Shown here: in pieces, positions 1 to 22,067 of the stretch
How positions within the stretch are numbered: position 1 is the stretch's first letter
Layout: every line of letters starts with the position of its first letter
Program-made: the position numbers and the translations under genes
The notes under the pieces: model-generated
Told to the model about the DNA's origin: nothing
The model's input: the letters and a program-made list of their open reading frames with translations, nothing else
Databases searched by the model: none
Source: Clavelina lepadiformis
Taxonomy: Eukaryota > Chordata > Ascidiacea > Aplousobranchia > Clavelinidae
Direction of reading: 5' to 3'
NCBI RefSeq assembly: GCF_947623445.1
Contig: NC_135241.1
Location: 8,558,501-8,622,500 of the forward strand
DNA length: 64,000 nucleotides

Positions 1-179
1 TCTACCGCACCTAAAGAATTAAATCTTATTGATAACGGTTAAGTTCTAAGGTTAGGTAATAACTTAGGTTCAGATTAGTTAAGATTTCAGATGTATCTTA
101 CATTTGACTCCGAGAAATTTATTTTAAAGCAGTTTCAGCAATACAATTTCATGTTGGCAAAATAGCCTATAGCCTACAT

Positions 180-534
180 CAGGGGTGGCCAACCAGTCAG
201 AGACTAAGAGCCTCACTTCTTATTGTGTTAACCGCAAAGAGCCACATCATACACATTATGATTTATGACGCTTTTTCTTATTACGTCATAATACTGCATC
301 AGATATTGTTTCAGTTTCATCATCTTTATTCTGGGTCAAAATCTGATGTAATCAGTCATTATTTAGCAAATATCAATTGAACATTAGCCAGTAGAGATTA
401 CTTTTCTGTATTATTTCTCTGCCTAAAATGGGTAAAATGTGCTCTCTTTCGGAGGTTCAATATGAACGAAAGAGCCGCATAATACCGGGCAAAGAGCCGC
501 ATGCGGCTCGCGAGCCGCGGGTTGGCCAGGCCTG
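180..534. mobile_element. Non-autonomous hAT-type element (MITE)
   Basis: The left end reads CAGGGGTGGCCAACC and the right end GGTTGGCCAGGCCTG, forming near-perfect terminal inverted repeats. The inside has runs of AAGAGCCGC-type sequence common in hAT MITEs and no coding capacity. The flanking 8-mers (gcctacat and ctatacat) agree at only 5 of 8 positions, so the insertion is old or the edge is slightly off. It lies about 1.2 kb upstream of the FHAD1 start. Confidence 0.7.
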
Positions 535-1079
535 CTATACATGATGCTGATTGTAAGTTGGCTCTGTAGTGTTGCGATTGAAGAGAATGGAATTGCAATT
601 GTGCCAGATTTGATACTCAACGGTCCCCTGCAGCCATGTTGTTCATTGTTCTAAATTTGGGCTGGAGCCCATCATCTCAACTAGCACTCATAGCAAGCTT
701 CCCAGTAGGGAAATAAAACATGCATCCACCAAAATGCTTGTAGAAAAGCCCATTGTTTAGGTGCTAAAAATCATCACCAAATTTATAAATGTGATACAAG
801 AGTCATACAAGACTTTCTTTAGTCTGGGTGATCTAATACTACACCATGAGAGATAGGTTAAACAATAAACAAAGTGACTATTTTACCAGTGTTTGTTTAT
901 TTGAGTTACTGAATCACAATACGGTGACAGGCAGTTTTTTGCTGATGAGTTTATGGCTCTCATTTTAGACAAGGGCAAGAGAGCATTACGGTTTTGTAGT
1001 GGTTAACAATTGAACTCACGTGCTGGAGGCCTCATGTTCGAATCTTGTTAATGTTTGATTGCTTGTTTTGTTTAAATTT

Positions 1080-1490
1080 ATTTCTGATCTAATTTAATCA
1101 TGAAAGGTGAGAGTTTGTGTCGGAGGGGATTAGTTATAAATTAATTTAGACTTTGTGAAAAAATGTGATTTTAAGTTGAAAAATAGAATTTATTTCAATT
1201 TAGTCTAGCTTAGTAATTTAATAAAGAAAAGTAAGACTTTGGGTCAGATGGTGTTAGTTTTAGGTTAATTTACACTTTGGAAAAATTAATATGTTGTTCT
1301 AAGTTGAAAATTAACATACATCCCGACTCATTCACGAGCAGATCTACCATATTCATATTTTGAGTGTCTGCTTCACCTGCCACCATTTACCGAAGTAAGT
1401 AAACACCAATTGTATAACCGGTTAGCCATTTACAGAAGTAGCTATTTCCGAATTCGATAACCGGCTACCGGTGAAATAGATGCTGCCAAA
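1080..1490 (+). repeat. Dispersed repeat family R1, copy 1
   Basis: It has two parts. The first holds two diverged units of roughly 140 bp, each starting near gagagtttgtgt or a relative and followed by ttaatttagactttg-like sequence. The second ends in accggtgaaatagatgctgcc-like sequence preceded by accaattgtataaccgg. Related sequence recurs at 19930-20352 in the same orientation and at 18771-19055 inverted. No coding potential or clear terminal repeats, so the class is unknown. Confidence 0.6.
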
Positions 1491-1739
1491 AATAAATACC
1501 GTCTTGAGCATATATTAGCTTATTCAGGAAATAGCTTGCTGCTAAGTTTCTTTTGACTCGAATTGTTCAAGCCTTTTAGCAAGCAGTCATTTGTAAAATG
1601 GAATTTTGCATGCAATGAGTAATCTAACGAATGATTATTTTTTGTTGACATATAAAGTACAATTTTATTGGTAAAAGTTTGTAGGCTACTTATATTTCTC
1701 AAAAATATTAAGTGTGCTGGTAAAGCATTATAGCAAACT

Positions 1740-11987
<10,248 letters not shown>

Positions 11988-12524
11988 AAGCTCTTTGGGG
12001 TTTTGTCACATTTTGACACAAAATCACATTATTTCAACAATTCGAATCCGATTTTTTTGCAGCTGCGTAGTTGAGCAAACATTTTTTCTGCTTTATATTC
12101 GAATTATATATATAAATCATGTTTATGTATACAAAGGGTACTTTTACAATAATGCATACTACATTTTGCACAACTTTTATCACCTAATTTTGACTGCAAA
12201 TTTATAACGCACGTCTATGTTGAACATTTGCAACTAGTTTTTATTTGTAATCAAGTGCAAATTACTTTGTTACACTAAAGTTTTGACTATCTCCAGTAAA
12301 CAATTTTTTGTGGTGAGTTTTCACTTTTTTATTCATAAGTTATCACCAATTTTTTATCGCCCATTCAATGTCAATGTTAGTATAGTGTCACCATAGCGAG
12401 TATTTGTAAGTATTACGTTTACCGTTTCCTTCCTTAAGTTTGGCTTTTAAAGTATTAACATACATTTAAATCGTTAATAGTTACGTGATGTACGTTACGA
12501 AGTAGCGCAACGTTTGCAATTTCA

Positions 12525-12530
12525 AATAAA
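12525..12530 (+). terminator. Possible FHAD1 polyadenylation signal
   Basis: An AATAAA hexamer 538 bp past the FHAD1 stop is the first canonical one I noticed on this strand after the gene. Confidence 0.4.
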
Positions 12531-13840
12531 ATTTTATGAATTCGAATCTGTAAGGTGTTTTGCAGATAAACTTTCGTGTACATAGCTAAACTTTTTGCTT
12601 GCTGTGAAATTCATAAAGTTATTCTACTCCTTCATTTTATAGCAAGTTTTAAAAGTAGTGAGCGTCCTTTGAGGGGATTTCGATTAATTTCTGATTACGT
12701 AAGTAGCTGTTTTGCTATAACATTATCAAAACAAATCTGTTGTGAATGGGATTTTGATTTTTTTCAAGGTTTCGCAAAAATAATTTAAATTGTACAAAAG
12801 TGCATACATCTGCTTCATTGTGGATTCGATCAATGATTTAAAGACATTGGGAATATTTTCCATGCAAAGACTTTCACACGCACATAAAATGGAAGTTTTA
12901 ACACTATAATCACCACGCATGTTTCAAAAGAGCAGGTGACATCATTCAATGCGCATCCTGTGTTGAAAGAAAGTGGAACATGTATACTGGCTTAGTTACT
13001 AAACTTCTTGCATTTCAAAGCCCAAAAATGACTCGGTTGTTCAGAATTTAAAGTGGTCGATGATGCAGTATTGAGTGATTCGGGCAAGTTTCCATTGTGA
13101 TGCACTTTGACGAATAGTGTAAACTAAAGCAATATAATCGCACATTCCATAGCATACAAAAATAATATTGGTACTTCATATACGTATGGCCATGGGCTTC
13201 AACGAAAGAGTTCAATGGAGAAATTACCCAAGTAATTTCCAAATGAAAAACAGTCACAAAAACGCACATCAACAGCAAACAACTCTCTATCAACACTGTA
13301 CATGAAACAATACCACATTTATTACATTTCAGTGGCGCTTAAAAACATATAGTCATAGTGATATAACAAAAAAGTTGCCGGACATTGGTGCAATAAGCTT
13401 CAAAATATAAGTCATCGAAGTGTGCTTCTATATCATTTATTTGAAGTTAATTTGTGATTTTTGTAGGGTTACTCTGCAATTAGAAAATAATCACGTACAA
13501 CATAGTACTTCCTCGTTTCCTACTTGTGATATAGACAATAAGGCTTTAGGATTTCATATAGGATATTGTAGTTTGTAGATTAGGCACGATCTTAAAACCT
13601 GGCACCGATGTCTTTATGACCAAAAAGTACACAGACTAAAGCATTAGTCTACAGTTATCATCAAGCTATAAGCGGAAAGGGGGATTTACAACCCTATTGC
13701 TACTGACTAATTGTTTGGCAAGACTTAGATACAAATGTAACCAAACTATGAACTTTCGTTACGTTTTCTACCAATTAATTGGAGCACTAGGCCTATTGCT
13801 TCGACAGGCAATTTTTGAAAAAGATTTAAGGGTGTTTGTT
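12531..13840. other. Intergenic gap between two convergent genes
   Basis: AT-rich DNA with scattered short ORFs and no splice or protein signature. A TTTATT at 13436-13441 could be the minus-strand AATAAA of the next gene, 400 bp past its stop. I see nothing else. Confidence 0.5.
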
Positions 13841-14821
13841 TTATAATATATTACAGCACTTTGACTTTAAATGGGTAATATCGAGGCGGGCTTCGGTCAT
13901 TTCATCTCGAAGTGAGGCGAACTGAGTTTCAAACGACGCAACGATGGTTGCGGCCTGTTCCTCAATCTTTTGATCAGTCAGCAAGCTGCTTGCATGCGCA
14001 GATTCTTGCACAATTAAATGATACTTTCCGTCAATACTAGAAATTTTTTCAGACATCTTTTTTTCCAGACTTGCATTTTTTTCTCCAAGATGGTGTAATA
14101 TGTCACTACAATGTTTTTGGGAATCATTTAAACCTTCACGAAATTCTTTTCTTATTGCTTCTTCAGCTGGTTTTAAACGTCTGTCGATGTCACGAGTAAA
14201 GCGTTCTTCCCATTGCTGCTTTTCTCTTTGCAATTTAGTATCAATGTCTGAAAGAACATCTTCCTGCAACTGTATTAATTCCGATTTTAGAAATATGTTG
14301 AAACTACTTTCGAATTCCCGTTGTAATTTTGCTACGCGCTCATTGAACGGTTCACCATCGGCCACTTTGTTTTCGACTTCTTTGATCAAATTAGTTTCAG
14401 TTGCTTGCAAATCTCTTTTAAGATCGGCTTTTATTGTACCTTTTTCTTCGTTGATACGTTCTTGTAACAATAGCAAAATATCCCTGCGAACATCCACCAA
14501 CAAACTCTCCAGTTCAGAACGTATCTGCAGACGCAATTCTTCTTGGCGCTTTAAGTAAGTAGACTGCCGCTCGTTTCCTAGTTTACGTTCTCTGGTTTCC
14601 CTTGCCATTCCTCCTTGTTCTTCAGCCCCATTTTTTACGATATTAAACGAATTGTTAGCTTCTGCTGCTTTTTCTTGTTGCGTTGGGGATGTATCGGCGA
14701 CTGTAGTTTGCGATACGTGATATTTCATCTTATCCTTTGCAGAAAAGCGATCCTTCTTTACAGACAGCTCCTGTTTTATCTTGTCAAAATCGTTATTAGC
14801 ATTACTATATACGCCAGTCAT
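13841..14821 (-). CDS. Intronless coiled-coil protein with possible C-terminal CaaX box
   Basis: One uninterrupted 326-codon ORF runs from MTGVYSNANN to a stop just after KCCNIL. Residues 1-85 are polar and look disordered. Residues 90-310 are highly charged with heptad-like spacing and few glycines or prolines (QEELRLQIRSELE, LQREKQQWEERFTRDID), so a long coiled coil is likely. The last four residues, CNIL, fit a CaaX prenylation signal with L at the last position (geranylgeranyl preference). The preceding Cys could be palmitoylated. I do not recognise the family; FAM81-like coiled coils were considered but no diagnostic match was seen. It lies tail-to-tail with FHAD1. The length, the absence of in-frame stops and the protein-like composition make it a real gene. 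Confidence 0.8.
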   Translation of the reverse strand: MTGVYSNANNDFDKIKQELSVKKDRFSAKDKMKYHVSQTTVADTSPTQQEKAAEANNSFNIVKNGAEEQGGMARETRERKLGNERQSTYLKRQEELRLQIRSELESLLVDVRRDILLLLQERINEEKGTIKADLKRDLQATETNLIKEVENKVADGEPFNERVAKLQREFESSFNIFLKSELIQLQEDVLSDIDTKLQREKQQWEERFTRDIDRRLKPAEEAIRKEFREGLNDSQKHCSDILHHLGEKNASLEKKMSEKISSIDGKYHLIVQESAHASSLLTDQKIEEQAATIVASFETQFASLRDEMTEARLDITHLKSKCCNIL

Positions 14822-15138
14822 TTTAGAACATCCATAGAGCTGATACTATTGTGATTGCTACTATCTTTGGCTAAACCGTGGTAAAGCGGATGTTATTATT
14901 GCTTCCACATACACCAAAACTACCTACATTACTATGTCATAATTTACATTTTACGTAATAAAGAACAATTTATAAATTAGTTTTAACGAATAATGCGGCA
15001 ATTAGCCTAATTATGCATGCTTGCTGAGACTAAAGTGCTAGAATAGCAGTAGGCCTACAGCGAAAATGTTTCATTTTCGCAAATCATTGAAAATTGGTTA
15101 ACACGGTTTAGAGAAAATCAGCTTTATACCACTATAGT
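14822..15138. other. Upstream flank of the coiled-coil gene
   Basis: About 300 bp of AT-rich sequence with an aggccta palindrome near 15049. It presumably holds the promoter of the minus-strand gene, but I see no clear TATA or initiator. Confidence 0.4.
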
Positions 15139-15523
15139 CAGGGTTGCCATCAGTCTCAACTCAAAAATAAGGACGGCTAGAAAATGAACGAGGAATCCAC
15201 CTTAAACAGTGTACAACAAGAGAAAGCAACCAATGTTCCTAAAAAAAAAAAAAAAAAAAACAAGACACTATCTGCATGTTCATAAGGTTGGTTTTTCTAT
15301 CTTCATGGTTGCATTTTGGTATCTCTTTGGTACAAAATGGTATCGTAAAGGTGACAAAATGCCCAAAAATAAGGACAAAAGTGCCCACCTTCGCCCTAAA
15401 AATAAGGACGAAAGTGAAAATAAGGACATTTCTTAGAAAAAAGGACAAACATATTTTCTAAGACACGTACGGACCTTTAAAATAAGGACAAATCTTAGAA
15501 ATAAGGACGGTATGGCAACCCTG
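15139..15523. mobile_element. hAT-type MITE with perfect 8-bp target duplication
   Basis: The terminal inverted repeats are CAGGGTTGCCA and TGGCAACCCTG. The flanking octamer actatagt is identical on both sides (15131-15138 and 15524-15531), the signature of hAT transposition. The inside contains a poly-A tract near 15241-15260 and several copies of an aaataaggac motif. It has no coding capacity. The intact duplication suggests a fairly recent insertion. Confidence 0.88.
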
Positions 15524-15542
15524 ACTATAGTTATGGTTCTTC

Positions 15543-17505
15543 GGTGGTTCTTAACCTGGATTCGACGGCGCCGTTCCAGGGGCTCGACAAAGGTCTTCTT
15601 CGAATTGCAAAAATTCAGCAAATGTTTTGGTTATGTATCAATTTTGATTAGTCACAAAAACAGAACAGTCTAAAGCAAGAATTAAACGAAATTATAAGCA
15701 AAAGATATTTTTCAGAAGGCTTCTGCCCTGGCCCAAGGTACCGGTACCGATATAGTTTTGGTATGTGTGGAGAAATTGTCCACAGAAAAACAACATTTAG
15801 ATTAGAAATACCAGTGAGGGTAACATCACTTTAAATCACATATGTGATGCAACTATGAACAATCCAATGGAAATTATTGCTGGAGCATATTTTCAGTGGA
15901 GCATAGCTACATAGCAGTGATAGCACAGACAATTAAACTATCCTATGTAGGCTAGTTATTTTCTCGAATCAGTTTGTATTGAGAACAAAAAAAATACTAG
16001 AAGACAACTTCCACTTTCCTTTTGCACACGACATTCCAAGTACGGTAGTGTGTAAACTAAGACAGTATCAACCTTAATGTTGTGCCAACGTTGACAAATT
16101 GTAAGGACTGGTATGTAGGCCTTATATCGTGCAATACTTTTTATTGATTTTGCTGTTTATAGGTGTAGTAGCAACAACTCTTACCACAAGTTACGTCACC
16201 TAAATTCCAAATTGCTATTTGCTTATTCAATATCCCAACCAAAAAAGATAGTGGTCAAGGAATTGTGTGCAATAAGGTTGTGCAGCTGTGCAACATAAGC
16301 TAATGGAACACAGCATCCTCAGTGCGTTCTTGGCAATATTACGGTGAGTATCTCCAGCCTAGCACCAGCTAAATTACGAGAACATTTCACCAAAGTTCAC
16401 AGAACAGAAGTATAAAGACGCCACATTAGATGATTTCAAGCGGAAAAGGGCCCGGATTCGACGCATATGCTGCCATTACATCTTACGGTTTTGTTCTAGT
16501 TGATAAACCGATTCTCACCGCATCATATGAAGTTGCACACCTATTTGCAAAGCAGCGAAAACCGCATACCATCGGTGAGAGACTTGTAAAGCCAGCTGCA
16601 CTCCAAATGGTAAACACTAGGCCTATAGCCTACTGGGAAAAACAGTTAGAGACAAGCTTTCTTCAGTGCCACTCTCTAATGACATTATTAGCAATAAAAT
16701 TAGTGACATGAGTGACGACATTCTCAATCAAGTGATAGTAGATTTGAAGACTAGCCCGACCAAGATCCGCTTACAGCTTGACGAAACAACTGACGTTGGT
16801 GATTTGAGCCAGCATCTTTCATTCGTACGCTACAAGGGCTCCAGGTAAAGTAAGAGTTTCCATTCTGCAAGCTCGCAACAACTGCAAAAGCGACAGACGT
16901 AAAAGGCTTTTTGATAGTTTCTTTACAAGCAATGGTCTTTCCTGGAGCATGGTTTCCGCTGTGAACACTGAAGGAGCTCCTACCATGATAGGCTGCAAGT
17001 CTGGTTTAAGGGGCTTGATTGGGAGTGAATATCCAGACATCAATTTTACACATTCTGTGTTGCACAGATACGCACTCGCATCGAAAATACTGCCTCCTAT
17101 ATTTACTGAAGCTCTCAAAATTTTTGTTGAAAATGTTAATTTCGTTCTAGGGCTCGCCCTCAATCGTCGCATTTTTATGCAACTGTGCGAAGAAATATAA
17201 TAGAAGCTGAGTGCTTTTCGAAAGAAATTGCAACTGTGGTTGAAAGATGTAGAACATGACAACTGCGCTAACTTACAACTTTTGGATGACCATGTAAGCA
17301 GCACCGATACTGCGCTTAATGATGAAGGAAGTAATAACCAATTGCAGACGCTCAAGCCAGTAATTACTGAGCACTTGCGGGTGTTGGGAGGGTCATCTGA
17401 GCAGTCTTTCCCCGATTAATGGCAATATCCAGCATGGATACGGCAGCCATCTGCTTTTGAAACTGGAGATGTCAAAATAGTGTACCCTCACTTTGGAGGT
17501 CTAAT
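15543..17505 (+). pseudogene. Decayed hAT transposon with ZBED5/FAM200-type transposase remnants
   Basis: The left edge reads ggtggttcttaacctgg, a near match to the common hAT terminus CAGTGGTTCTTAACCTGG; no matching right end is seen. From about 16318 to 17505, pieces in shifting frames resemble domesticated-type hAT transposases: a BED finger remnant (QCVLGNITVS, then REHFTKVH), SYEVAHLFAKQRKPHTIGE, QLDETTDVGDLSQHLSFVRY, SWSMVSAVNTEGAPTMIG, THSVLHRYALASKILPP, NRRIFMQLCEE and HLRVLGGSSEQSFPD. The second zinc-binding Cys of CxxC is Gly, and the second catalytic Asp (TDGAP) is Glu (TEGAP). The reading frame is broken several times, so it is inactive. It lies 19 bp from the right end of the preceding MITE. 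Confidence 0.85.
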
Positions 17506-17519
17506 CATTAGCAGTTTTT

Positions 17520-18570
17520 ACTGAGCGCATGTTAAAATGTTCTCGTGACGTCACCAATTGCAGCCTACTGCTTTTGAGTAACACCCTGCAGTTGGGGCTG
17601 TCACGTGATTGCTGATCGGAATAGCACTCTGCTATTGGTGACGTCACGTAATTGCTGTTTAGTGGTTTAGACAGACAGGGTCCTAGTGTATTGTTTATTT
17701 TTCGTCACTCACTGTGTGAGGAAACAAAAATAAATTGTTAATTATTATAACGTAATAAAATAACAACCAACGTCTCCACCAGCAAACTATGAGCAAAAAA
17801 GCAGCAGAGCCCAGAAAGCTTAAAACGTGCAAGAATAATGTAACAAAATGATAAAGATGAATAATGGTTAACACAGCCAGCAAATTCAACATACCGTAAA
17901 TTAGATAACTTACCAAAAAATTACTACGGCAAAATAATGCTCACAAGCACATGTGATATGTAATAAGTCAAGTCATATGAAGTTGTACACTGAGGCAGTG
18001 CGGAAATTATACGTTACAGATGAGATAACCTGATAAAGCAGACAAGAAACACTCATGTCATGGTAATCAAAAAATGGCTGTTATTGTTTTACAGCAGCCT
18101 GCTGTGTTCATATAGAACCCTCATTGTTTTTACTGCTGGGTAATGACTCTGCTGCGGATGATAATGTGTAATAATCAGCTGCTATTCATGATGTAATGAG
18201 AAACATACTGAAATTCTGCTGTTAGTGACGTTACACCAGGGCTCCTGTTGGTGATATAATGGACAGAAGACTGTGATTGCTCCAGTGGCACCTTGTTGGT
18301 TGCTGCTGAAAACTGGATAGCTTACAGTTTGCTTATATCAAGGGTGTTTTTGGTGTAAATATAACTTTCGCTATCCTCGCCCACACAGCTATCTTTTTAA
18401 ATATATCTTTTTATAAAAATCAAAACTAAACTGCTATTGATCACAAGCAGCCGTCTGGTATGCCGTGATCAACAGAGCCTGTCAGTCACGGAGCAGCAAA
18501 TAATAGCAGTGAGCTATTGCAAACAGAAAGCTGTTGTACTTGCTCTTTTGGTTATAGTATGGGTTTAATA
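17520..18570 (+). repeat. Dispersed repeat family R2 with TGACGTCA palindromes, copy A
   Basis: The sequence pairs with 55680-56365 over most of its length: both begin near a-catg-taaaa-ttctcgtgacgtca and end near gctcttttggtta. Perfect TGACGTCA octamers (cAMP-response-element consensus) lie at 17546-17553 and 17639-17646, within a degenerate internal unit ending in attgctg. This copy is longer than copy B by a stretch around 17700-18080. No coding content and no terminal repeats recognised. It begins directly after the hAT transposase remnant. Confidence 0.65.
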
Positions 18571-18770
18571 CAGTAACTTACACCGGTACCCTAAATTTAA
18601 CTTGAGTAAAACCTTAAATAACTTAGTCTAGCTAAAATCAACTTTTTGCGTACCCATTCTTCTAACGACCTAACCTAACCTAACTGCATGCCTCTCTTTA
18701 AGAACGGGTTGCATGAACTAGGCCTACATGTGGTGATATCCGTTGGTAAAATAGTCATTTCGTTGATTTA

Positions 18771-19055
18771 ATCAAAGCAGCGTCTATTTCAACGGATGCC
18801 GGTTACACAATTGGTATTTTCCTACTTCCACAACTGCTGGCCGGTGAAATTAGTATATAGATACTTATTTTACTAGGTAGTAAAAGTAAATACGAATACA
18901 GTAGATGACAATTAGGCTAGTCTTACGAATTGAAATTTAGCCTATACAGATTCTCAACTTGAAAGATAAAGATAATAAAGCATAGAGTGTAAATTAATCC
19001 CCTTGTATCCATACTCTCACTTCTCATAATTAAATTACTAAGCTAGGCTGTGAAT
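18771..19055 (-). repeat. Dispersed repeat family R1, inverted copy
   Basis: Read on the minus strand it contains tagcttagtaatttaat, a gagagt motif, ggattaatttacactctatg, then ccaattgtgtaaccgg and gttgaaatagacgctgc. These occur in the same order as at 1080-1490, with the middle of the second part missing. Confidence 0.55.
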
Positions 19056-19929
19056 TGTATTGGTGGCCATACTGACGCAAATAACTTTTATATAGGCCTA
19101 TTCTCTTACTGGCCCGTAATGCACGTTTTTTCCCTTGAGGCCTTGTCACTTATGCCCGTAAAATTTGTGGAAATTTTTGTCATTGACTACTAACATGTTT
19201 GTGACCACCTGCGTCAGCAGAAATTTGTCCCCCACATAGAAGACGAAAAACAAAAATTTATGAATTGTATTGTTTCTTTTTCACCATTAACTGTGCGGAA
19301 CGAAAGTTAGGATTCTTACCATTGTAGTTACAGCACAATAAAGCACATACGGTACTCACAAACAAACAACACAAACAGGAAAGAGTGGCAAAACCCAAGG
19401 GCTTAAAATATGCAAAATAGAAATTTATAGAATTGTGCTATAAGATGGTAGGTTAGCATGACCTCCAAACCCACAAAATGATTCCTAATTAAAATCAGCA
19501 CAGTCTAATTTTCCACTTAAAATAGCACACCGTTTTCCAAACTCTAAAATAATTAAAGCTAATCCCCTCCAACCTGCCTACCCAAACATGGCACGCCACC
19601 AAAGAGACAGAAGGGAAGATCCATACTGCAGAGTATGGCAGTTTTCGCATTTTTTTTAGAGAAATTGCTTTCAACCACAAATTTTGTAGTACAAATTGGA
19701 GTAAAAGTTTGTGTCTCTTTTATTAGAGACATCGGTTTGCAATGCCATTTAAAGATTGGGTACGTGCTCTTGCCATATTCTGCAGTCTGGCACTGAACTT
19801 TGTTATTACTGTGTCAAATTATAATAACCAAACAAAGAAAACCGGTTGATTACAGGTTAATTTACCAGTCAATTTGCAGAATTGGGCAAGAGTGCTCTCA
19901 AGTACGACCATATCATAATTATATTCAGT
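19056..19929. other. Intergenic DNA between R1 copies
   Basis: AT-rich, containing only short ORFs and an aggccta palindrome near 19094. No gene or element boundary recognised. Confidence 0.4.
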
Positions 19930-20352
19930 AGGGCACTTCAGGTGAGAGTTTGGGTCTGAGAGAACTACTTTTAGATTTTAGAAAATATGGCATGTTAGTT
20001 ATGATGAAAATTGGCATATAATTTACTTCAATTCATAGGTTGGCCTAGTTAGTTAGTTGTAACTTCTGAGCGAGAGTTTGTGTTTGAGACCATGTAGTTT
20101 TAGATTAGCATAAGGCTTTGGAAAAGTTGTTATGCCATTTAAAGTTCAAAACTAGTATATATTTCAATTTAAGGACTAGCATAACTGTGGTTTTTGTCCC
20201 ACTGGCATTTTCCTGCTTCTGTGGCAGGTAAAACAAATTTACTTCGGCTGCCATTTACTTCAGAAAAATTTCAATTGTGTAACCAGCTAGCTGTTTAACT
20301 GAAGTTGCTTTTTTCTAAATTAGGTAAGCAGCAGCCGGTGAAATAGATGCTA
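19930..20352 (+). repeat. Dispersed repeat family R1, copy 2
   Basis: Two units of about 140 bp start with gagagtttgggtctgag and gagagtttgtgtttgag. They are followed by tttcaattgtgtaacc and ccggtgaaatagatgctacc, matching the order and orientation of the copy at 1080-1490. Confidence 0.6.
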
Positions 20353-22067
20353 CCTTTCACTTCATTTTCAATTGCCATGTGATGTGGGCATCAACTTGAA
20401 AAACGTTATACTTAAATAGACTAACTGAAATTTTATTTTGTTAAAAATATCAGCCTAAACCTACTGTGATAACTGCTCTGTAAAGTACAGACTGTTGTAA
20501 ATTAGTACTGTGTACAGAAAATCCTATGATGCATTTTTCCACCTAATACAAAGAGATGCCGAACACACTTTGTAAACTTAATTATCTAATATCATGCTAG
20601 GTTTCGCAATTTTTCATCTAGCCTGTGAAAGATCAATGATCAATGTAGAGGAGAGACTTCAATTCATCAAATATTTAGACCCTTCTACATAAATAGAATA
20701 TCTAATTGACTTACGCTGCTAGCATCTGGTGTAAATTTGTGAATCACATTGTAAGACAATAGGTCAGTTCTCAATTACTGTCCCCCTCCCATACCAAGCA
20801 TTTGCAAAGAGATATGCAAGGTTTGCCACTGGCAACTTGTTGCGGCGCACTATGTGGAAACCACTGATCGATGCCATGTCAGAGATTTTTGACTTTATCA
20901 TATTTTGTCAAAACTTATTTTGTATTATTTTCCTGTAAAATTTATTAAGGATTTGGGTCATAGTGGTGCAGTAACAAATATTAGGCATCCTAACACAAAC
21001 CAATCTCAAATGCATTTCTGTCAGTACGAAACAGAAGTATATTACCATTCCATTACTTAATTTGGGTGGAAAAATAACATGTTTACTTATAATTTGTTCT
21101 CTTAAGAAAAGCATCTACAACTGATCAGCTTTAAAACATGACATATTTTGTTAAATTTCATTTAGTGTAAGATATGACATTTCTAATAATGTTTTGACTG
21201 ATAAATTATATTCAATACAATAACTTTTTGCCAATTTTACCATTATTTGTGTGTTTACGTTATTAGTATCTGTGTTTGTTTGAAGCTTGCAGAACTTTAC
21301 TATTGATGAAGCAGGTATTATTCATAGGTCATTATTTGATAAATTTAGATTAGTTTGGGTTTGCTTTGTCTTTCGAAACCATCTGACCCTGTACCTCATC
21401 TTGGTCAGTGTATCTCAAACTATAAGTCATAATTTGTGTACATAAATAAAATAAAATTGTATACATTTGTATGATTTTGCCGTAGTCAAAAATATCACTT
21501 AAGATATGTGATAGGACGTTTATTGTTTTAAAATCATTAATGTGTAGGCTACGTCTCAAGCGGTCGCATGCAAATTTCTTATTTGAAATTGGGTCGCAGA
21601 AAACAAGTTTGAGAAGCCCTGATCTATGCTAAGATGTGGGCTGTATGGTTTATAGCCAAAAGTTTCTTTTGTGCTTATGGCTGAATTTTAGGTGTAGTAC
21701 TTGATGTGGTTCCAAAGCACAACTTTGGTTTATCTTTTGTATATACAAGTTAAATGTCAAAATATTTTGTTTGACATGAAACTGTTTAATTATAAAATTA
21801 TTGCTTCAAAATAGCAAAACTAGTTTTGCTTTGTGTGTGTGTAATTTGTTGTGAAGTAGTTTAAATACAAACATCGAGTTAAATTTGGTCTGCATATATG
21901 TTTAAGGATGTTTTTATAATAATGCAGTTTATAAGGTTGGTGAGTGAACTGAACTCCTGATCAGTTGGCCATTTTAAAGAAGTTCAAAATCACAATAGTA
22001 TCTTCATTGTACTATATAAAGGTCTGTTTTGATATATTATTTGGTAGTGTGTATAAAATAGGCAAAA
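20353..22067. other. Upstream region of SNX1/2
   Basis: AT-rich intergenic DNA holding one short MITE (21406-21621). A tactatataaagg stretch around 22010 could be a TATA-like element about 55 bp upstream of the SNX start codon. No other feature supported. Confidence 0.4.
21406..21621. mobile_element. Short hAT-type MITE
   Basis: The ends CAGTGTATCTCAAAC and GTTTGAGAAGCCCTG are imperfect inverted repeats of the hAT kind. The flanks atcttggt and atctatgc share 5 of 8 bases. The 216-bp element is non-coding and looks old. Confidence 0.6.

Noticed and set aside
14100-14558. Plus-strand 152-codon ORF
   Set aside because: Antisense shadow of the coiled-coil gene; Ser/Cys/Arg-rich composition is typical of reverse-frame translation.
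15241-15260. Poly-A run as a SINE or LINE tail
   Set aside because: It is internal to a MITE bounded by inverted ends and an exact 8-bp duplication, so it is not a retroposon tail.
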